A DNA stretch of 64,000 nucleotides from JAJPHW01 sp963799065 (GCA_963799065.1 CAWCVJ010000001.1:1922001-1986000); one strand, 5' to 3'; shown: positions 1 through 11,686, counted from the first letter of the stretch. Notes: generated by a model not told the origin, from the letters alone. Numbers and translations: made by a program.

Positions 1-1
1 G

Positions 2-643
2 AGCAATTCTATGAACGGAAACTTTTCCAGCGGTGGGTCGGGCATCGGCGCTTCCAATGCCTGGTTCCAATGGAATGGATCCGGCAACCCCAGCGGGCTG
101 AGCCCCTACCCCGGTCCCTTGAGCACCCTCGGCCAACCCTCGAACTGGACTGCTTTGTCCGCGGCCCCGGCCAACTTCAACTCCAGCCAACTTTCGAATC
201 CCGATTCGCTGTTTCTGAGACTCTTCAATGTCGATGGCACTCCGGGGAACTTCCTGGTCCGGACGACGGTGATTTTCGGCCAGGGGGACGCGGCAGTTCC
301 AGCCATCACTTCGCCCTTACAGTCGCCTTTCGTCAGAAACAATAGCTACCAACCCCTGCCAGTCATCGACTGTGATACTGCGTCATTCTCCGTCAATCCG
401 GTCCAGCCCACATGGCCTGGCCCGATCACGGATAACAATCCCGTCACGCCAGCCAGTTCATGGTCGTACTGCCTGGGCCAGGTCAACGGCCCCTCCAATT
501 ATTACGTGTTCAACGTTGGGGCTTCGGTCTATGAAGTTTCCGGCGCTAATCCAGGGACAAATTACGCCTTCGGCATCGACCCCAGAATGAAAGTACAAGG
601 AGGGGTCGGAATCAAAAGGGCGGACGAGGAACACGCCGCGTAG
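2..643 (+). CDS. Unrecognised protein, probably 5'-truncated by the window edge
   Basis: The reading frame is already open at base 2, so the ATG at 11 may be internal and the true start may lie outside the window. The visible 213 residues are rich in Gly, Ser, Asn and Pro with few charged residues until a basic/acidic tail (KRADEEHAA). There are two well separated Cys (near DCDTA and SYCLG). No motif of a known family was recognised, and no signal peptide or membrane segment is visible in the part present. The composition resembles extracellular beta-rich proteins, but that is only an impression. No Shine-Dalgarno sequence precedes ATG 11. A good terminator follows the stop, which supports this being the end of a real transcription unit. 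Confidence 0.5.
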   Translation, partial: SNSMNGNFSSGGSGIGASNAWFQWNGSGNPSGLSPYPGPLSTLGQPSNWTALSAAPANFNSSQLSNPDSLFLRLFNVDGTPGNFLVRTTVIFGQGDAAVPAITSPLQSPFVRNNSYQPLPVIDCDTASFSVNPVQPTWPGPITDNNPVTPASSWSYCLGQVNGPSNYYVFNVGASVYEVSGANPGTNYAFGIDPRMKVQGGVGIKRADEEHAA

Positions 644-661
644 ACGGTGTGGTCCAAGATC

Positions 662-698
662 AAAGGCCATCGGAGAACTTGTGTCGATGGCCTTTTCC
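662..698 (+). terminator. Rho-independent terminator
   Basis: An 11-bp inverted repeat (AAAGGCCATCG at 662-672 and CGATGGCCTTT at 685-695) flanks a 12-base loop, with a short T run at the end. It lies just after the rightward gene ending at 643 and before the convergent methionine synthase genes. Confidence 0.6.
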
Positions 699-776
699 TG
701 CAACGCTTCTCCTACATCATCGACTTTCCCACCGAAGCGCAATTGAAAGCGGGAAGGTTGATTCGATCCTACCCCA

Positions 777-3502
<2,726 letters not shown>

Positions 3503-3506
<4 letters not shown>

Positions 3507-4633
3507 GTTCCGCTCTCGCCTTGAAGGGCGTAGGATTCTTCCGCGGCTTGTGCCCCAAACTTCCGCGGAGGCTGTCCTTCGAGCGCTGTCGCAATAGCCG
3601 CGATGTGTTCCGGCGTGTTGCCGCAACAGCCACCGGCAATGTTGATCAACCCTGCGCGAGCGAAGTCGCCGAGATAGCGAGCCATATCTGGCGGGCCGAG
3701 ATCGAACCCCGTTTCCGACAAAGGATTCGGCAACCCGGCATTGGGATAACACGAAACTGCGACATCAGCCTTCTGCGATAGCTCCTCCAGAAACGGATAC
3801 ATCAGGTCGGGACCGAGCGAGCAGTTCAACCCTATCGAAAGCGGCCTTATGTGCTGCACCGCATTCCAGAACGCCTCCGTCGTTTGCGCCGAGATCATGG
3901 TCTCGCCGCCACGTCCCACCGCCGCCGAGATCATCACCGGCAGGTTCTTCCCGTCCTCGTCAAATACCTCGCGGATGGCGACCAGTGCTGCCTTGGCATT
4001 CAACGAATCGAAAATCGTTTCGACGAGAAGCAGATCGACGCCTCCGGCGATCAGGGCGCGCACCTGCTGCGCGTAGGCAGTCTTCACCTGATCGAACGTG
4101 ACCACGCGAAAGCCAGGGTCGTCGGCGTCGGGCGAATTAGAAAGAGACACGGTCAGCGGCCCGATCGCGCCCGCAACGAAGCGTTGACGCGACGTCGCCG
4201 TCCCTGCGCGGTCTGCCCATTCGCGACACTGCCGGGCCGATTGCTCATTAATGTCCCACGCGAGCGTGCCGAGGAACGGATCCTCGATGATCTTTTCGTA
4301 AAACGCCGGATCCTTCCGTCCCCCACGCTCTCGCGGGTCTTCCACAAAAAACTCACTCTGCGTGATGCTGGTCGCACCGAATGTGTTGGTCTCGATGATG
4401 TCCGCTCCAGCCTCGAGAAATCGGCGATGGATATCCCCAATCATCTGCGGCTGCGTCAAGCTAAAAAGGTCACCATTATTGAGCAAGCCCTTGGTCGAAT
4501 TCTTGAAGCGCTCCCCGCGGATATCCGCTTCGGTCATGCCATACGTGCGGATCGTAGTACCCATCGCTCCATCGATGATCGCAATGCGGCTCTCGAGAAT
4601 CTTCTCCAGCGGATGTTGCTGAACTTTATCCAT
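3503..4633 (-). CDS. metH: Methionine synthase, homocysteine-binding (zinc) domain as a separate protein
   Basis: About 376 residues forming only the homocysteine S-methyltransferase domain of cobalamin-dependent methionine synthase. Family marks are DGAMGTTIR near the N-terminus, ETNTFGA, and the three zinc Cys (GLNCSLG and GGCCGNTPEHI). The ATG at 4633 is chosen over 4654 because an AGGAG site lies about 7 bases before it. The protein ends right after the domain's usual C-terminal boundary (PPRKFG...) with a short tail. The stop overlaps the GTG start of the C-terminal gene by 4 bp, so the two are probably translationally coupled and their products should associate. This supplies the zinc-thiolate that activates homocysteine for methyl transfer. 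Confidence 0.88.
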
Positions 4634-4658
4634 ATGCTCCTGAATCGCCCCCATTACA

Positions 4659-4730
4659 GCGAGTTGCGGGCGGAGAGCACAACTCGCGAAGTATATTCAG
4701 ATTATATCGATTCCAAGGCCGGTTTCTCAC
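4659..4730 (-). promoter_or_regulatory. Leader hairpin and probable promoter of the metH pair
   Basis: Read leftward, a perfect -10 box TATAAT (4701-4706) has a weak GTGAGA -35-like element 18 bp upstream. The inferred start near 4694 gives a leader of about 60 nt. That leader contains an 8-bp hairpin (GCGAGTTG / CAACTCGC, 4659-4687, 13-nt loop) just before the AGGAG ribosome site. The leader is too short for a cobalamin riboswitch. Any regulatory role of the hairpin is inference. Confidence 0.4.
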
Positions 4731-4760
4731 GCCGTTCGGCCCGACGGCGTTTCCGCCAGT

Positions 4761-6068
4761 CTAGATTGGTTCTTTCGCCAGAGTGTCCTCCGCGAGCATC
4801 GTCGTTCTCGAAAGACGATGCTGGAGATCGGCGGCGCCGAGTTCCCCCTCCCACCGGCTCACGACAAGTGTCGCAACCCCATTCCCTACGACATTCGTAA
4901 GGGCGCGGCATTCGCTCATGAACTTGTCGATACCCAGCAATAAGGCCAGCGTCTGGATCGGAATCCCCGGCACAGCCGAGAGAGTGGCCGCCAAGGTGAC
5001 AAATCCCGTACCGCTCACTCCCGAAGCGCCCTTGGAAGCCACCATCGCGAACACCAGAATCGCCATGATTTGACCAAAGCTCAAATGAATATTGCTGGCC
5101 TGGGCGAGAAATAAAACGCACAACGTCATGTAAATATTGGTTCCATCGGTATTGAAGCTGTAGCCCGTGGGAAAAACCAGCCCGACGACGGAGCGCGAGG
5201 CGCCGAGGTCTTCCAGCTTCCGCATCATGTCGGGAAGAACGGTCTCCGACGAACTCGTGCCCAGCACGATCAATAACTCTTCTTTGATATAGCCAACAAA
5301 GCGGAGGATTGAAAAGCCTGCAACCCGCGCGATGGTGCCGAGGACCACGATGACAAACAGCAGGCTGGTCAGGTAGAAAGTTCCAATCAATTTGGCCAGT
5401 CCCGCGAGCGACCCCAGATGGTATCGACCCACAGTAAATGCCATGGCCCCGAAAGCTCCGATGGGTGCTGCTTTCACCACGATGCGAATGATGCCGAAAA
5501 AAACTCTCCCCGCGGCGGCCACCGCGCTTGTGATCTTGATCCCAAGATCGCCCAGACGCGAGATGGCGAATCCCGTGAGGATGGCGATCAGCAGGACTTG
5601 CAGTACATCCCCTTGCGTGAACGCTTGCACATACGTTTCAGGAATGATGGCCTGAAGGCGCGCCACCAGGCCAATCTCTTTAACATGGCTCACGTAACCG
5701 CCAACCGCCTTGGCATCGAGGCTCGCAGGGTCGATGTTCATTCCCCTGCCAGGTTTGACCACGCCAGCGACGATCATGCCCACGACCAACGCCAGAGTGG
5801 ACACCATTTCGAAGTAAAGCAACGCCTTGACGCCGATGCGGCCAATCTTCCGCATATCGCTCATGGAGGCAATCCCCTGAACCACGGTGCAGAAGACAAC
5901 GGGAGCGATCATCATACGAATCAGCGCAATGAAACCATCGCCCAAAGGCTTGAGCGCAATTCCCGTCTGCGGAAAGAAATGCCCGACCATGATGCCGAGA
6001 GCCATGGCCACGATCACTTGCGCGTAGAGAACGCGGTACCAGGGTCGGCGCTTGGAGGCTACAGCCAT
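4761..6068 (-). CDS. Dicarboxylate/amino acid:cation symporter (DAACS family)
   Basis: 435 residues with multiple hydrophobic segments, the usual size for the glutamate/C4-dicarboxylate symporter family (GltP/DctA/GltPh). Visible signatures are the serine-rich re-entrant loop GTSSSETVLPDMM (270-282), NTDGTNIY (306-313), GVSGTGF (350-356) and DKFMSECRALTNVVGN (381-396). In the last, the Arg after SEC is the residue that binds the side-chain carboxylate in acidic-substrate members. It should import a di- or tricarboxylate, or acidic amino acid, with Na+ or H+. It is the last gene of a five-gene leftward operon: its ATG follows the TGA of the hydroxyacid dehydrogenase gene with no gap, so it probably imports the substrate of that pathway. 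Confidence 0.9.
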   Translation of the reverse strand: MAVASKRRPWYRVLYAQVIVAMALGIMVGHFFPQTGIALKPLGDGFIALIRMMIAPVVFCTVVQGIASMSDMRKIGRIGVKALLYFEMVSTLALVVGMIVAGVVKPGRGMNIDPASLDAKAVGGYVSHVKEIGLVARLQAIIPETYVQAFTQGDVLQVLLIAILTGFAISRLGDLGIKITSAVAAAGRVFFGIIRIVVKAAPIGAFGAMAFTVGRYHLGSLAGLAKLIGTFYLTSLLFVIVVLGTIARVAGFSILRFVGYIKEELLIVLGTSSSETVLPDMMRKLEDLGASRSVVGLVFPTGYSFNTDGTNIYMTLCVLFLAQASNIHLSFGQIMAILVFAMVASKGASGVSGTGFVTLAATLSAVPGIPIQTLALLLGIDKFMSECRALTNVVGNGVATLVVSRWEGELGAADLQHRLSRTTMLAEDTLAKEPI

Positions 6069-7049
6069 TCAGTACGCTCGGTGCAAAGGGGGCTCGTTGC
6101 GAAGCAACACCCGTTCCAGATTGTTCCACGACTCGCGAAACAAAGTTGCCAGGGCTTGGCGAGTCACTCCCGCGATGTGCGGAGTCACTAATAACCGATG
6201 GCGCGCGCCTCCCGACAGGCCGAGCAAAGGGTTGTCCATGGCAGGCGGTTCCTGCACGTAAACGTCGACGGCAGCACCCCCGATACTGCCAACCTCCAAG
6301 CACTTCGCCAGCGCTGCTTCATCCACGACACCTCCTCGCGACGCCTGAACCAAAATCGCACCAGACTTCATTTTGGCCAACTCTGCTGCACCTATCAAAC
6401 TCTGCGTCGCCGGAAGCAATGGAACATGCAGAGTGACCACGTCGGCAGCTTGTAGCAACTGGCTCAGGCTCATGGCTTGCGCTCCAAGGGCATGCACCGC
6501 TTCCAACTTCGCCGGCATGGGATCGTAGTATGCAATGCGGCAGCCCATCTTGTGGAACATTCCGGCGACCGCGATACCGATCACTCCGAAGCCAACGATG
6601 CCGACGAGCAGTCCATCCAAGCCTCCTACATTTTCGCTCAACATATGGGAACGACAAGCGGCGTAGTTTCCTGCATATATTTCATCGTCGGCCCAGGCGA
6701 GGCGGCGAAGCAGCAGGGCCGCCGACGTCACCGCATACTCCGCCACCGCTCCATTACTGCCTCCTGGAACGTTGGCCACAGCTATGCCCATTGACTCAAG
6801 CTTCGGACGATCCAAGCGGTCCAATCCAGCACCGGTGACCTGAATAAAACGTATGCTGGTATTGGCGAACAACGTGGCCGCGAGGTTGGGCCCTACCGCC
6901 GGAATCAGCAAGCCTCTCGCCTTCTTGAACAGATCGGGAACATCGCTGTCCGACAGATCGCGATAGGCTACACTCAGCGAATCGGGAGCCAGTTCTCCTG
7001 TGCGTTGAAAGTCAACCTCCGGTCGTAAGCAGAGAACCTCGCACGTCAT
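6069..7049 (-). CDS. D-2-hydroxyacid dehydrogenase (NAD-binding)
   Basis: 326 residues of the D-isomer-specific 2-hydroxyacid dehydrogenase family, which interconverts 2-keto and D-2-hydroxy acids with NAD(P)H. The dinucleotide fold carries GIVGFGVIG (near 150). VNVPGGSNGAVAEYAVTSALLL-type sequence precedes it, ASRGGVVDEAALAKCLE forms the region with the conserved Arg, and TPHIAGVT holds the catalytic His. The start overlaps the cupin stop by 4 bp (ATGA), and its stop directly abuts the transporter ATG. Substrate cannot be read from sequence. The neighbours suggest a sugar-derived or dicarboxylic hydroxy acid. Confidence 0.85.
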   Translation of the reverse strand: MTCEVLCLRPEVDFQRTGELAPDSLSVAYRDLSDSDVPDLFKKARGLLIPAVGPNLAATLFANTSIRFIQVTGAGLDRLDRPKLESMGIAVANVPGGSNGAVAEYAVTSAALLLRRLAWADDEIYAGNYAACRSHMLSENVGGLDGLLVGIVGFGVIGIAVAGMFHKMGCRIAYYDPMPAKLEAVHALGAQAMSLSQLLQAADVVTLHVPLLPATQSLIGAAELAKMKSGAILVQASRGGVVDEAALAKCLEVGSIGGAAVDVYVQEPPAMDNPLLGLSGGARHRLLVTPHIAGVTRQALATLFRESWNNLERVLLRNEPPLHRAY

Positions 7050-7459
7050 GATTTGACGGCGTCACCTTCGGCCGGAACTTGCGGGGAAATACGAGGTTCG
7101 CTGGTTCCGCTGGCGACATCGCCGACGGGAAAGAAACAAAGTAGGCGCAATGGTGTGTCGCCGGTGTTGCGAGTGTAATGCCGTTCTCCGGCCGGAATCC
7201 ACAGCGTGTCGCCCGCGTGTACGGGATAATCGCCGCTGTCAGCATGCGTGATTCCGGTCCCTGAGAGTACGAATATGCACTCCTCGAAATTGCCGTGAAA
7301 ATGCGGAGAGCGGTCGGGAGCGCCTGAGAGAGCCACCGGAATTTCTACGAGTCGCAATGTAACCGATGGCGTTCCTTGCTCGGCCGATAGGATTTCCAGC
7401 GAACTCCTTCCCCAAAGACCTAACCGCTTTCCGTCGCTCTGTTGGAATACTTTAGCCAT
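7046..7459 (-). CDS. Small single-domain cupin protein
   Basis: 137 residues starting at ATG 7459 (MAKVFQQ...). That ATG overlaps the TGA of the creatininase-like gene (TGATG), so the longer open frame upstream of it is not used. The two cupin motifs are visible: HFHGNFEECIFVLSGTG (metal-binding His, His, Glu) and a second with GDTLWIPAGERHYTRNTG. Such proteins act as sugar or keto-acid isomerases, lyases or dioxygenases, or as small-molecule sensors. The sequence alone does not decide which. It sits third in the catabolic operon between the hydrolase and dehydrogenase genes. Confidence 0.8.
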   Translation of the reverse strand: MAKVFQQSDGKRLGLWGRSSLEILSAEQGTPSVTLRLVEIPVALSGAPDRSPHFHGNFEECIFVLSGTGITHADSGDYPVHAGDTLWIPAGERHYTRNTGDTPLRLLCFFPVGDVASGTSEPRISPQVPAEGDAVKS

Positions 7460-8262
7460 CAATAATGTCCCGCATCCAGACGTTTCATTTCGGCGACGCC
7501 CTTCGGCAGGCGGTCGAGTTGCTCGAAGATTTCGGAAGCGCGGGCCGAGATTGCATCCGCGATTCCCTTCACCATGCGCTGCCCTTTTGCACGATCTGCA
7601 TGTTGCGGCGTTCCATACCAGCCCGTCGGCGCAATCGCGCGAACGTCCCCTAACACGGGCTGATAGCTTGGCGTGCGGCGCAGTCCGTCCATATGATTGC
7701 CGTGCTTTGCGTCGGATGAATCGGCGACCCGCTCCAGATGCACCAAATTTGGTTGCGAACTCAAGACCGCCAGCGCCTCGATCTCGCCGCCGTGAGTTAG
7801 TCCGCCGCAGGCCGCGCCAAACATCTCCGCTGCCACATAGCAAGCCTGAACAATCAGAACCGTCATGCCATGTTCGAGGTGGAGATTTTCTGCCGCAATC
7901 GCCAGCGCCGGAATGTTCCCCTCGTGCCAGTTAAGAATCAGCAGCCGCTTTGCTCCATGCTGCGCGCAGGATACGCACGTTTCTTTCACCACGCGCATAT
8001 AAGTCTCATGGGAAAGCGTGATGGTCCCCTCGAAACCCATGTGGAGGGGCGTCACTCCAAGCGGCCCTCCGGGAAGAACCAGTCCATCCATCCGCTCCGC
8101 TACCGCTTCGGCGATGACGTTCGCGGCGAAAGTATCCGTACCGGTGGGAAGATGCGGTCCATGTTGCTCGACGCTACCCGCGGGGAAAATCACCAGTGGG
8201 CTCTTTTTGAGTTGCGCTGCAATCTCCGGCTGCGTGAGTTCGATGAAATGACGGCTAGGCAA
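7459..8262 (-). CDS. Creatininase-family amidohydrolase-like protein
   Basis: 267 residues with the metal-site pattern of the creatininase (creatinine amidohydrolase) family: GSVEQHGPHLPTGTD (Glu and His ligands, then Asp), NWHEGN (variant of the usual N-G-H-G-G-N), and THGGEIEAL (the H-A-G-E region). Members open cyclic amides or lactams, or act in pterin, riboflavin and mycofactocin pathways, so the name does not imply creatinine as substrate. It starts with TTG at 8262, inside the last codons of the Gfo/Idh gene, with GGGAG about 8 bases upstream. The overlap shows it is co-translated with its neighbours. A role as a lactonase or lactamase for a pathway intermediate is inference. Confidence 0.75.
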   Translation of the reverse strand: MPSRHFIELTQPEIAAQLKKSPLVIFPAGSVEQHGPHLPTGTDTFAANVIAEAVAERMDGLVLPGGPLGVTPLHMGFEGTITLSHETYMRVVKETCVSCAQHGAKRLLILNWHEGNIPALAIAAENLHLEHGMTVLIVQACYVAAEMFGAACGGLTHGGEIEALAVLSSQPNLVHLERVADSSDAKHGNHMDGLRRTPSYQPVLGDVRAIAPTGWYGTPQHADRAKGQRMVKGIADAISARASEIFEQLDRLPKGVAEMKRLDAGHY

Positions 8263-9334
8263 ATTGCTGGCTCCCGCTGGCGACTTTGGCGCGGGCTTCG
8301 TTCATCACATCTGCGATGCGAACGTATTGCCCGTTCTTCTCGATCGAACGCAGAGCCGCGTAGACAACCGCGACCGCGACATTCCCATTGTCCGCGTTAA
8401 GCTCACTAGACTTGCCGCTACGGCAAGATGCCGCGAACATCTCCAGTTCGGTGCGGAACATGTCGCTGGCGGGGACGTCGATCTCTTCACGATCCGCGTA
8501 GCCTTCTTTGCCACGCTGAATGTAGAGCGTGGAGCTTTCGTGTAGACGAGCAGGGGTGTCCCAGGTTCCGAAGTCGATTTCATAGTGCATCAGCCCCTTC
8601 GAGCCGAAAACGCGCACCGCAAAAATCCCCGGTGAAGTCCAGCAGGAACCCACATAGCCCACCTTGCCGTCCGAAAATTTCAGCAGCGTCATAGATTGAT
8701 CGTCCACCTCCGCGCCGACCGGAGAAAGCTTCGAAGCCATCGATCCTGCTTCCAGAATCTCCCCGCCCAGATAATGCAGAACATCGAACTGGTGAATGGC
8801 TAGCTGCGACAGTGGACCACCGGGCGCTCGATGTTTGTACCAGCGCCAGGTTTGCGGCGTCAGCTCCAGGGCGCGCTCGTTGGAGAAATTCGCTTCCATA
8901 AAGGCCACGCGTCCCAAATCGCCCGCCTCGATGGCCTCGCGAATCTTTCGGATGCCAGCCATCAGCCGGGCACTGTGCCCCACCGTAACGGTAATGCCGT
9001 ATCTCTCTTCCAGCCCTGCGATTTTCAATCCTTCTTCCAACGTACTGGCGATCGGCTTCTCGGTATAAACGTGCTTCCCCGCTTTCGCGACTTCGGCGGC
9101 TACCGCAAGGTGCTGCTCGTTAGGAACGGTAAGAACCACTCCCTGAATTTCAGGATTGGAAAGCATAATTTGCATCTCGGGGACCGACGGAATTCCGGTC
9201 TCATTCGCGAATGCCTGCCGCTTTTCTTCCGAACGGCTGTATCCGGCCACGATTTGAATCTCCCCGGAGTCCGCCACTGCGCGCGATAGAACCTTCGCCC
9301 AGCGGCCTAGTCCAACGATGCCGACTTTGATCAT
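8255..9334 (-). CDS. Gfo/Idh/MocA family oxidoreductase
   Basis: 359 residues. The N-terminal Rossmann fold starts KVGIVGLGRWA. The catalytic EKP motif is present in YTEKPIASTLEEG, followed by the C-terminal alpha/beta domain typical of glucose-fructose oxidoreductase and inositol dehydrogenase relatives (WRWYKHRAPGGPLSQLAIHQFDVLHYLGG). Such enzymes oxidise or reduce polyol, sugar or sugar-acid hydroxyls with NAD(P). It is the first gene of the leftward operon, and its start is divergent from the GntR regulator across about 107 bp. Its stop overlaps the next gene by 8 bp. Confidence 0.85.
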   Translation of the reverse strand: MIKVGIVGLGRWAKVLSRAVADSGEIQIVAGYSRSEEKRQAFANETGIPSVPEMQIMLSNPEIQGVVLTVPNEQHLAVAAEVAKAGKHVYTEKPIASTLEEGLKIAGLEERYGITVTVGHSARLMAGIRKIREAIEAGDLGRVAFMEANFSNERALELTPQTWRWYKHRAPGGPLSQLAIHQFDVLHYLGGEILEAGSMASKLSPVGAEVDDQSMTLLKFSDGKVGYVGSCWTSPGIFAVRVFGSKGLMHYEIDFGTWDTPARLHESSTLYIQRGKEGYADREEIDVPASDMFRTELEMFAASCRSGKSSELNADNGNVAVAVVYAALRSIEKNGQYVRIADVMNEARAKVASGSQQFA

Positions 9335-9427
9335 AGAAGTGCTCGCAAAATAGGAATCAGAGTGTGGCGATGAGCCCTTACGCCCGACGGAACATCGCTA
9401 CGATTTGCCATCAAACCGAAACCATCG

Positions 9428-9442
9428 TACCATATTACGGTA
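9428..9442. promoter_or_regulatory. Candidate GntR operator between the divergent operons
   Basis: TACC-N7-GGTA dyad (TACC 9428-9431, GGTA 9439-9442) in the gap between the Gfo/Idh and GntR starts, touching the preferred ATG of the regulator. FCD-type GntR proteins commonly bind short interrupted dyads of this sort near their own genes. Assignment to this regulator is inference. Confidence 0.35.
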
Positions 9443-10203
9443 TGACGATACAGCAAAGTTCGTCGTCGGGAAGTGTTGCCCGAGGTTTACCCACCATCCG
9501 CAAGGAGGCTGCTCCGCTTCGCAATCAAGTCCTCGACGAATTGCGCCAATCGATCATTGCGGGTCGACTCGAACCGGGGTCGCGGCTCATTGAACGAGAG
9601 CTGATCGGGATGTTGGGGGTCTCTCGAACCGTGATTCGCGAGGCTCTGCGGCAGTTAGAGTCGGATGGACTGATCTCGATCATCCCCAACAAAGGGCCGA
9701 TCGTCCGTGAATTGTCCGTAGCGGAGTCGAAGGACTTGTATTTGATTCGCGCGGTATTGGAGGGGCTCGCCGCTCGACTCTTTGTCCAGAATGCAGACGC
9801 TGCGCAGATTCGCAGCTTGGAAAACGCCCTCGACGCCACCGAAGACGCATACAAACAGAATGTCCCCGACCGGGTTCTAGAATGCAAGAACAAGTTCTAC
9901 GAAGTACTGTTTCAAGGTGCACGCAGCGAAACGCTTTCCTCAATGTTGGGGACTCTTTACGGCCGTGTATCCCGCTGGCGCGCGCTTGGTCATCGTCATC
10001 CCGGCCGCTCGGCCAGCCGTTGGAAAGAAAGCATTCGAGGTTTGCGCGCCATGCTTGCCGCCATCAAGAAACACGATGCCGACTTGGCTGAGAAACTAAT
10101 TCGAGAAGAAGTGACCAAGGCGGCTGCGGAAATCAATCGTCTGATCGAGTCGGACATCGCGCAGGCAGTCGGTCACCTGGCACATAAAAAGGCTCACAAC
10201 TGA
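9442..10203 (+). CDS. GntR-family transcriptional regulator, FCD (FadR C-terminal) type
   Basis: About 253 residues from ATG 9442. An in-frame GTG at 9364 and ATG at 9370 are alternative starts. The later one is preferred because it leaves room for a divergent promoter. The N-terminal winged helix has the family pattern PLRNQVLDELRQSIIAGRLEPGSRL, then MLGVSRTVIREALRQLESDGL. The C-terminal all-helical FCD ligand domain is visible as DLYLIRAVLEGLAARL, followed by the helical bundle with Asp and His residues that usually hold a metal and an organic acid. It is first in the rightward operon and probably represses both divergent operons until the acid substrate binds. Confidence 0.9.
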   Translation: MTIQQSSSSGSVARGLPTIRKEAAPLRNQVLDELRQSIIAGRLEPGSRLIERELIGMLGVSRTVIREALRQLESDGLISIIPNKGPIVRELSVAESKDLYLIRAVLEGLAARLFVQNADAAQIRSLENALDATEDAYKQNVPDRVLECKNKFYEVLFQGARSETLSSMLGTLYGRVSRWRALGHRHPGRSASRWKESIRGLRAMLAAIKKHDADLAEKLIREEVTKAAAEINRLIESDIAQAVGHLAHKKAHN

Positions 10204-10219
10204 CTTCTAGGAGGATGCA

Positions 10220-10504
10220 ATGGCAATCGATTTTATTGTCCACGATAAAGCCGACAGCGTTGGAGTTGTGGTGGTGGAAGATGTCAAAGCCGGAAAGACT
10301 CTCAGCGGATGGGTTATGGAAACGGACGAGACCATCACGCTCCCCGCGCTGGACGCGGTCCCACTCGGCCATAAGATAGCTCTCGCCGATCTCAAAAATG
10401 ATTCCACAATCCTGAAGTACGGTCATGACGTGGGCCGCACTATTGCCAACATTGGCATGGGACGCCACGTTCATATCCACAATTTGAAAACCAAGAGGTG
10501 GTGA
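10220..10504 (+). CDS. UxaA-family lyase small subunit (SAF domain; altronate dehydratase / SuyA type)
   Basis: 94 residues forming a single SAF-like domain (VGVVVVEDVKAG...GHKIALADLKNDSTILKYGHDVGRTI), as in the N-terminus of altronate or galactarate dehydratase and in the separate small subunit of (2R)-sulfolactate sulfo-lyase. A strong AGGAGG site sits 6 bases before the ATG. The next gene encodes the large subunit immediately after its stop. The protein probably caps or completes the active site of the large subunit. The separate small and large organisation favours SuyAB-like enzymes over fused UxaA, but the substrate is not proven. Confidence 0.82.
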   Translation: MAIDFIVHDKADSVGVVVVEDVKAGKTLSGWVMETDETITLPALDAVPLGHKIALADLKNDSTILKYGHDVGRTIANIGMGRHVHIHNLKTKRW

Positions 10505-11671
10505 GTGGAACGGTTTGATTTTTACGGATACCGTCGCGAAAACAAGCGGGTGGGCATCCGCAACCATGTGGTCATTTTGCCGCTTGACGATCTCTCCAAC
10601 GCGGCAGCGGAAGCGGTTGCACACAACATTAAGGGATCGCTTGCCCTCCCCCACGCTTATGGGCGCCTCCAATTCGGCGAAGACTTGGAGTTGCATTTCC
10701 GGACTCTCATCGGAACCGGTTCCAATCCCAACGTGGCGGCCTGTGTCGTCATCGGTATCGAACCCAATTGGACCAAGCGCGTCACCGACGGCATTGCGGC
10801 CACGGGCAAACCGGTTGCCGGATTTTCTATTGAGGGCAACGGCGATATTTCGACCATCGCATCGGCGTCTCGCACCGCGCGTGAATACATGCAATGGGCA
10901 TCGGAGAAGCGGCGCGAGCTGTGTTCAATCGAAGACCTTTTTGTTTCGACCAAGTGCGGCGAAAGCGATACGACCTCTGGACTCGCCTCCTGCCCCACGG
11001 TGGGCAATTTGATCGATAAGATCGACCCTCTGGGCGCAACCACTTGCTTCGGCGAAACCTCCGAGCTTACCGGCGCTGAGAGTGTGTGCGCCAGCCGCGC
11101 CTCCTCCCCAGAGGTCGCCGACAAGTTTTGGAAGACGTTCAACGACTATCAGGACATAATCAACCGGTACAAGACGAATGATCTTTCGGAGTCGCAGCCG
11201 ACAGCGGGAAATATTGCCGGCGGACTCACTACCATTGAGGAAAAAGCTTTTGGCAATCTCCAGAAGATCGGGAAGAAAACAAAGTTCATTGATGTGCTGA
11301 AGCCTGCCGAAGCCCCGTCCAACGGCCCAGGGCTCTATTTCATGGACACGTCCTCAGCCGCGGCCGAATGCGTGACGCTGCAAGCCGCTGCGGGATTTGT
11401 CGTCCATCTTTTCCCCACCGGTCAGGGCAACATCATCGGTCATCCTATCGAGCCCGTTATAAAGCTGACGGCCAATCCGCGAACGGCACGCACCATGGCG
11501 GAGCACATCGATCTGGACGTCTCCGGCATTCTCAAACGCGAAATGACGATGGATCAGGCCGGCGAGAAGCTGATCGACATTATGATTCGCACTTGCAACG
11601 GCCGCCTGACCTGCGCCGAAGCCCTGGGACACCGCGAATTCGTCATGACCAAGCTTTACCAGAGCGCATAA
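10505..11671 (+). CDS. UxaA-family lyase large subunit (altronate dehydratase / SuyB type)
   Basis: 388 residues, GTG start directly after the TGA of the small subunit with AAGAGGTGG as ribosome site. Conserved blocks include YRRENKRVGIRNHVVILP, GTGSNPNVAACVVIG, STKCGESDTTSGL, FGETSELTGAE and LFPTGQGNIIGHPIEPVIKL, all seen in the UxaA/GarD C-terminal domain. The enzymes eliminate water or sulfite from a sugar acid or sulfolactate to give a 2-keto acid. The size and the separate small subunit match (2R)-sulfolactate sulfo-lyase SuyB as well as altronate-type dehydratases. No sulfonate transporter is nearby, so the sulfolactate assignment is only one option. Confidence 0.82.
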   Translation: MERFDFYGYRRENKRVGIRNHVVILPLDDLSNAAAEAVAHNIKGSLALPHAYGRLQFGEDLELHFRTLIGTGSNPNVAACVVIGIEPNWTKRVTDGIAATGKPVAGFSIEGNGDISTIASASRTAREYMQWASEKRRELCSIEDLFVSTKCGESDTTSGLASCPTVGNLIDKIDPLGATTCFGETSELTGAESVCASRASSPEVADKFWKTFNDYQDIINRYKTNDLSESQPTAGNIAGGLTTIEEKAFGNLQKIGKKTKFIDVLKPAEAPSNGPGLYFMDTSSAAAECVTLQAAAGFVVHLFPTGQGNIIGHPIEPVIKLTANPRTARTMAEHIDLDVSGILKREMTMDQAGEKLIDIMIRTCNGRLTCAEALGHREFVMTKLYQSA

Positions 11672-11686
11672 CAGCATGAGGATTTC

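Noticed and set aside
4634..4760. Cobalamin or SAM riboswitch upstream of metH
   Set aside because: The predicted leader is only about 60 nt with a single hairpin; no B12-box or SAM-I core was seen.
3851..4900. 349-residue + strand open frame over the metH N-terminal gene
   Set aside because: Antisense shadow of the homocysteine domain; Arg-rich and without motifs.
7459..8262. Creatinine degradation function from the family name
   Set aside because: The operon has no creatinase or sarcosine genes and the motif variants differ; the family is broad.
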